The translations under genes were made by a program, and so were the position numbers. Shown in pieces: positions 5,055 to 6,670 of a stretch of 6,670 nt of DNA. Every line of letters begins with the position of its first letter. Position 1 is the stretch's first letter. Origin of the DNA: Anaerolineales bacterium. Lineage in GTDB: Bacteria; Chloroflexota; Anaerolineae; Anaerolineales; UBA6663. The stretch is taken from NCBI GenBank assembly GCA_017999235.1, contig JAGOBN010000231.1, positions 1-6,670 on the forward strand, given 5' to 3'. The notes under the pieces were generated by a model. It did no database searches. It had not been told where the DNA came from and saw nothing but the letters and a program-made list of their open reading frames with translations.

Positions 5055-6670
5055 CTAATCCCCGCTGGTCTGTGGCCCCTGTGACGGTGACCGAGGTTCG
5101 CGCTGGACCTCAGCCCGCCGCCAGAACCAGCCACACATCCCCAGGCCGGTCAGCGTCAGCGCCAAGCCGGCCCAAACATCCCAGGGACGATAGCGGAATG
5201 AATACCGATGCTCGCCCGCGGGCGCTGAAACACTCAACCACGCCGCCGGCTGCAGGCCGGTGGGCCGGCCATCCACCGTGACGGACCAGCCCTCCCAAGC
5301 GTTTTCCTGCACGAAGAGCTGTCCCGGCTCGTTGGTATGACAGGTGATATCGAGATCGCCGTCCCGGCCGGCAGCCAAACACGGAAAAGTCCGCGGGCCG
5401 CTGACCACATAGGCGTAGGCGCTGTCCCGCAGACGATAAACCGGCATATCGCCAAGCAAGCCGACCTGGTCGAGATTGGTCGCCTGGGTGTCCCGGGACA
5501 ACAGCAGCTGGGGCTCGGGCTGGCCACGTCCCAGCCAGAGCGCGGGATAGACCACCGGCGACAGCTTGAGCCCGTAATACAGACCCGGCTCAATCCAGAA
5601 ATGGTCGCCGAAGGGGGGCGCAACCCACTCGACGCCCCGCGTGCGCACCTGGCCCAGCAGGTCATAAATCGCTCGCAGATTGTCGGTGGCCAAGAACTGG
5701 CCGCTAAACTCGAGCGCCGACCACAGCGACCCCGCGAGCGGCGGCGCTAAAACCCACGCCAGACTTATCCCAATCAACACGACGCCATTCGGCCGACCGA
5801 TTAAGTTGAGCCGCGGCCAGTCTTGGCGCAGCAGCCCGTCCAGCCCATAGGCGGCCAGGCCGAGCAGCGCCGGCACGGCTAGGCCGGCCATGAGCGGCGC
5901 ATGCCGGAAACCGGCCAGGACTGGAAAGAACCCCGTCAACCAACGGATCAAGTCGCCGCTCGCGATCACGAACGACATCATCATCCCCAGGCCCAGCCAC
6001 GCCAGGGCGGGGATATGTTCGCGCCGCGCGTAGCGCAAAACCAGCGGCGCCAGCAAAACCGGCAGCCACCCAATGTACAGCGTATACAGTTCAGGGAAGG
6101 GCAGTTTATCTAGCGTCTCCGTGAGCAGGAAACTCCAATCTCGAATGACGAGATTGAGGGGCAGATATTCCAGCAGTTGCGCCGCGCCAAAGTCCGCATC
6201 GCCCGGCTTATCAAAGCTGGGCAGAAAGCGCAGCGCTGGAACGAGGAACACGCCCGCCAATAGCCCGGCCAAACCAACCGCCAGCGCAAACTCGCGCCAG
6301 GCGGGGCGCAGGCGCAGGTCACGGTCCAGAATGAGGACGAGAAAAGCCGGGGACCAACTCAGCAGGCTTAATTGCGCGTAACCTTGCCCGGCCACCAGCG
6401 CCAGCCCCAAAGTCAGCGCCAGCCCCACGGCTGAACGCCGGCGGCCCGTCACCGCCAGTTGGAGCGCGGCGGCCAGCGTCAGACTGCAGGCGGCCAGAGA
6501 GAGCACCATGCCGAACTGCCCAGTATGCATGCGCCCAAACAGGTGGCCCCCAGCCACGGCCAAGTCAGCGCTCCACAGCCGGGCGACGCGGCCCAACCCA
6601 AACGTTCGGGCCATCCACCACTGCGCCAACCCGGCCATTGCCAGCGCCGCAATCAACGCCAGGTTCGCGC
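5055..6670 (-). CDS. YfhO/PTPS-related multi-spanning membrane protein, putative GT-C-type glycosyltransferase (5' partial)
   Basis: The visible 537 codons run to the window edge without a start, so the N-terminus and first helices are missing; the TTG at 6656 is not a credible start. Numbering from that TTG codon, about nine hydrophobic helices lie between residues 1 and 305. An extracytoplasmic region follows (about 310-490), then a final helix (about 492-512) and a charged tail. The helix-loop GFRHAPLMAGLAVPALLGLA (249-268) matches the conserved Arg-x-Pro region of YfhO-like proteins. The segment ENAWEGWSVTVDGRP (451-465) and APAGEHRYSFRYRP (478-491) form the beta-rich C-terminal domain typical of this family. 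Members are thought to use lipid-linked sugars outside the membrane to modify envelope polymers; YfhO of Bacillus glycosylates teichoic acids. The GT2 gene downstream, after 23-26 bp, could make the lipid-sugar donor. Substrate and exact subfamily are inference. Confidence 0.8.
   Translation of the reverse strand, partial: ANLALIAALAMAGLAQWWMARTFGLGRVARLWSADLAVAGGHLFGRMHTGQFGMVLSLAACSLTLAAALQLAVTGRRRSAVGLALTLGLALVAGQGYAQLSLLSWSPAFLVLILDRDLRLRPAWREFALAVGLAGLLAGVFLVPALRFLPSFDKPGDADFGAAQLLEYLPLNLVIRDWSFLLTETLDKLPFPELYTLYIGWLPVLLAPLVLRYARREHIPALAWLGLGMMMSFVIASGDLIRWLTGFFPVLAGFRHAPLMAGLAVPALLGLAAYGLDGLLRQDWPRLNLIGRPNGVVLIGISLAWVLAPPLAGSLWSALEFSGQFLATDNLRAIYDLLGQVRTRGVEWVAPPFGDHFWIEPGLYYGLKLSPVVYPALWLGRGQPEPQLLLSRDTQATNLDQVGLLGDMPVYRLRDSAYAYVVSGPRTFPCLAAGRDGDLDITCHTNEPGQLFVQENAWEGWSVTVDGRPTGLQPAAWLSVSAPAGEHRYSFRYRPWDVWAGLALTLTGLGMCGWFWRRAEVQREPRSPSQGPQTSGD

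Noticed and set aside
5337..5750. Plus-strand frame (137 codons) within the YfhO-like gene
   Set aside because: Antisense to the conserved soluble C-terminal region; no domain and biased composition typical of shadows.
6654..6656. TTG as start of the YfhO-like gene
   Set aside because: The frame stays open to the window edge, TTG is rare, no ribosome site is visible, and the family has further N-terminal helices. The gene is treated as 5' partial.

Overview
The window is GC-rich bacterial DNA. All five complete or near-complete genes are on the minus strand, so transcription runs from position 6670 toward 1. The sequence has no rRNA, tRNA, CRISPR array, insertion sequence or phage gene that I can see. 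The mix of genes resembles gene sets of Chloroflexota (Anaerolineae-type) genomes: a large GT-C/YfhO-like membrane protein, a GT2 glycosyltransferase with C-terminal membrane helices, and a propionyl-CoA-carboxylase-type beta subunit. This taxonomic guess rests on protein style and GC only and is moderate to weak.

Upstream block (6670 to 3212): an envelope or glycoconjugate cluster of three closely packed genes. The first is a multi-spanning YfhO/PTPS-related membrane protein whose N-terminus lies outside the window. It is followed after about 26 bp by a polyprenyl-phosphate-sugar-synthase-like GT2 glycosyltransferase. The third gene is a class I SAM-dependent methyltransferase, which overlaps the GT2 gene by 4 bp (ATGA). 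The likely joint role is building, transferring and perhaps methylating a cell-surface glycan or lipid. That role is inferred from families and gene order; no substrate can be read from the sequence.

Middle (3211 to 3080): a 132-bp intergenic gap with a compact GC hairpin just after the methyltransferase stop. It probably separates two transcription units.

Downstream block (3079 to 52): a metabolic cluster. It starts with a medium-chain dehydrogenase/reductase that keeps the structural-zinc cysteines but lacks the catalytic-zinc ligands. A small four-helix membrane protein starts directly at the dehydrogenase stop codon (TAGATG). A 516-residue biotin-dependent acyl-CoA carboxylase carboxyltransferase (PccB-like) follows after 46 bp. 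The reductase and the carboxylase could both act on short acyl-CoA or ketone intermediates, but this is inference.

Left edge (1 to 55): a possible plus-strand gene tail ends at 45, converging on the carboxyltransferase stop at 52. A perfect inverted repeat contains both stop codons. Overall the region looks like ordinary chromosomal sequence. I see no convincing new system; the most notable points are the zinc-ligand pattern of the dehydrogenase, the unknown coupled membrane protein, and the palindrome between convergent stops.
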